From positions 1,242,257 to 1,306,256 of the forward strand of contig NZ_KI912183.1 in NCBI RefSeq assembly GCF_000189755.2: a stretch of DNA of 64,000 bases. Reading direction: 5' to 3'. The notes beneath the pieces were generated by a model. That model ran no database searches, was not told the DNA's origin, and was given only the letters and a program-made list of their open reading frames with translations. Made by a program: the position numbers and the translations under genes. Origin of the DNA: Desulfotomaculum nigrificans DSM 574. Its GTDB lineage: Bacteria; Bacillota; Desulfotomaculia; Desulfotomaculales; Desulfotomaculaceae. How positions within the stretch are numbered: the stretch's first letter is position 1; every line of letters begins with the position of its first letter. Below are positions 63,845-64,000 of this stretch, piece by piece.

Positions 63845-64000
63845 AGAACTGGCCTTAAAGGCCAAGTCCGCCTCCCGGCAACTGGCCGTTTTAGACACAG
63901 AGGCAAAAAATGAAGCCCTTAAGGCCATGGCCCAACAACTGCTGGCGGATGCTGAAACAATCCTGCGGGCCAACGAAATTGATTTAAATAACGGGCAAGC
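63831..64000 (+). CDS. proA: Glutamate-5-semialdehyde (gamma-glutamyl phosphate) reductase, partial
   Basis: The ATG at 63831 has GAAAGGAG upstream and overlaps proB by 14 bases. The fragment begins MSTVRELALKAKSASRQLAV, typical ProA, and runs off the window at 64000. It completes the proB-proA operon under the T-box. Confidence 0.88.
   Translation, partial: MSTVRELALKAKSASRQLAVLDTEAKNEALKAMAQQLLADAETILRANEIDLNNGQ

Overview
The window looks like chromosome from a low- to mid-GC, anaerobic, probably spore-forming Clostridium-class Firmicute of the Peptococcaceae/Desulfotomaculum type. This is inferred from gene content: a monofunctional CO dehydrogenase, indolepyruvate:ferredoxin oxidoreductase with an aryl-CoA ligase, an Fe-S type L-serine dehydratase, a selenocysteine-containing SelD, BshC, a T-box, strong AGGAGG ribosome sites with many TTG/GTG starts, and Spo0A-like boxes. 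No rRNA is present, so the species cannot be named.

Layout. 1-24.5 kb is core chromosome: an L,D-transpeptidase, an FMN-dependent alpha-hydroxy-acid oxidoreductase, a CBS-ACT protein, a rubredoxin-flavin reductase, thiD, two MarR regulators, sdaAB/sdaAA, small ferritin-like proteins, the minus-strand run selD-yedF-iorA-iorB-paaK, murI, a superoxide dismutase, a UbiB-like kinase and a VapBC pair. 24.5-27.75 kb is a transposon with DUF5348, ExeA-like ATPase, DDE transposase and DUF6431 genes between repeated end motifs. 50-64 kb is core again: exoA, Ppx/GppA-HD, a Rossmann-MCP fusion, bshC, a K+ channel, cooS, and T-box-proB-proA (proA runs off the window).

28.88-49.98 kb is a genomic island of about 21 kb inserted in the 3' end of tRNA-Pro(GGG). 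A 51-bp direct repeat marks it: a 3' tRNA fragment at 28878-28928 and the matching part of the intact tRNA at 49931-49981, with a tyrosine recombinase next to the intact tRNA. The recombinase has lost its N-terminal region next to an IS30 copy and carries Ser where the first catalytic Arg should be, so the island is probably stranded.

The cargo is the main discovery: a tightly packed seven-gene minus-strand operon (45.5 to 30.6 kb) of a ~1014-aa unknown protein, a coiled-coil protein, a short Hsp70, a UvrD-family helicase with a four-Cys N-terminal region, a DrmA-like helicase, a DrmB-like DUF1998 protein and a NERD nuclease-helicase. A divergent C5-cytosine methyltransferase and a Vsr endonuclease flank it. 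DrmA, DrmB and a C5 methyltransferase are the core of class 2 DISARM anti-phage systems, but the PLD nuclease DrmC and DrmE are not recognisable. The set reads as an Hsp70-containing DISARM-related defence system, in which the methyltransferase would mark self DNA, Vsr would repair deamination at modified sites, and two helicases, a NERD nuclease and a chaperone-like ATPase would act on foreign DNA.
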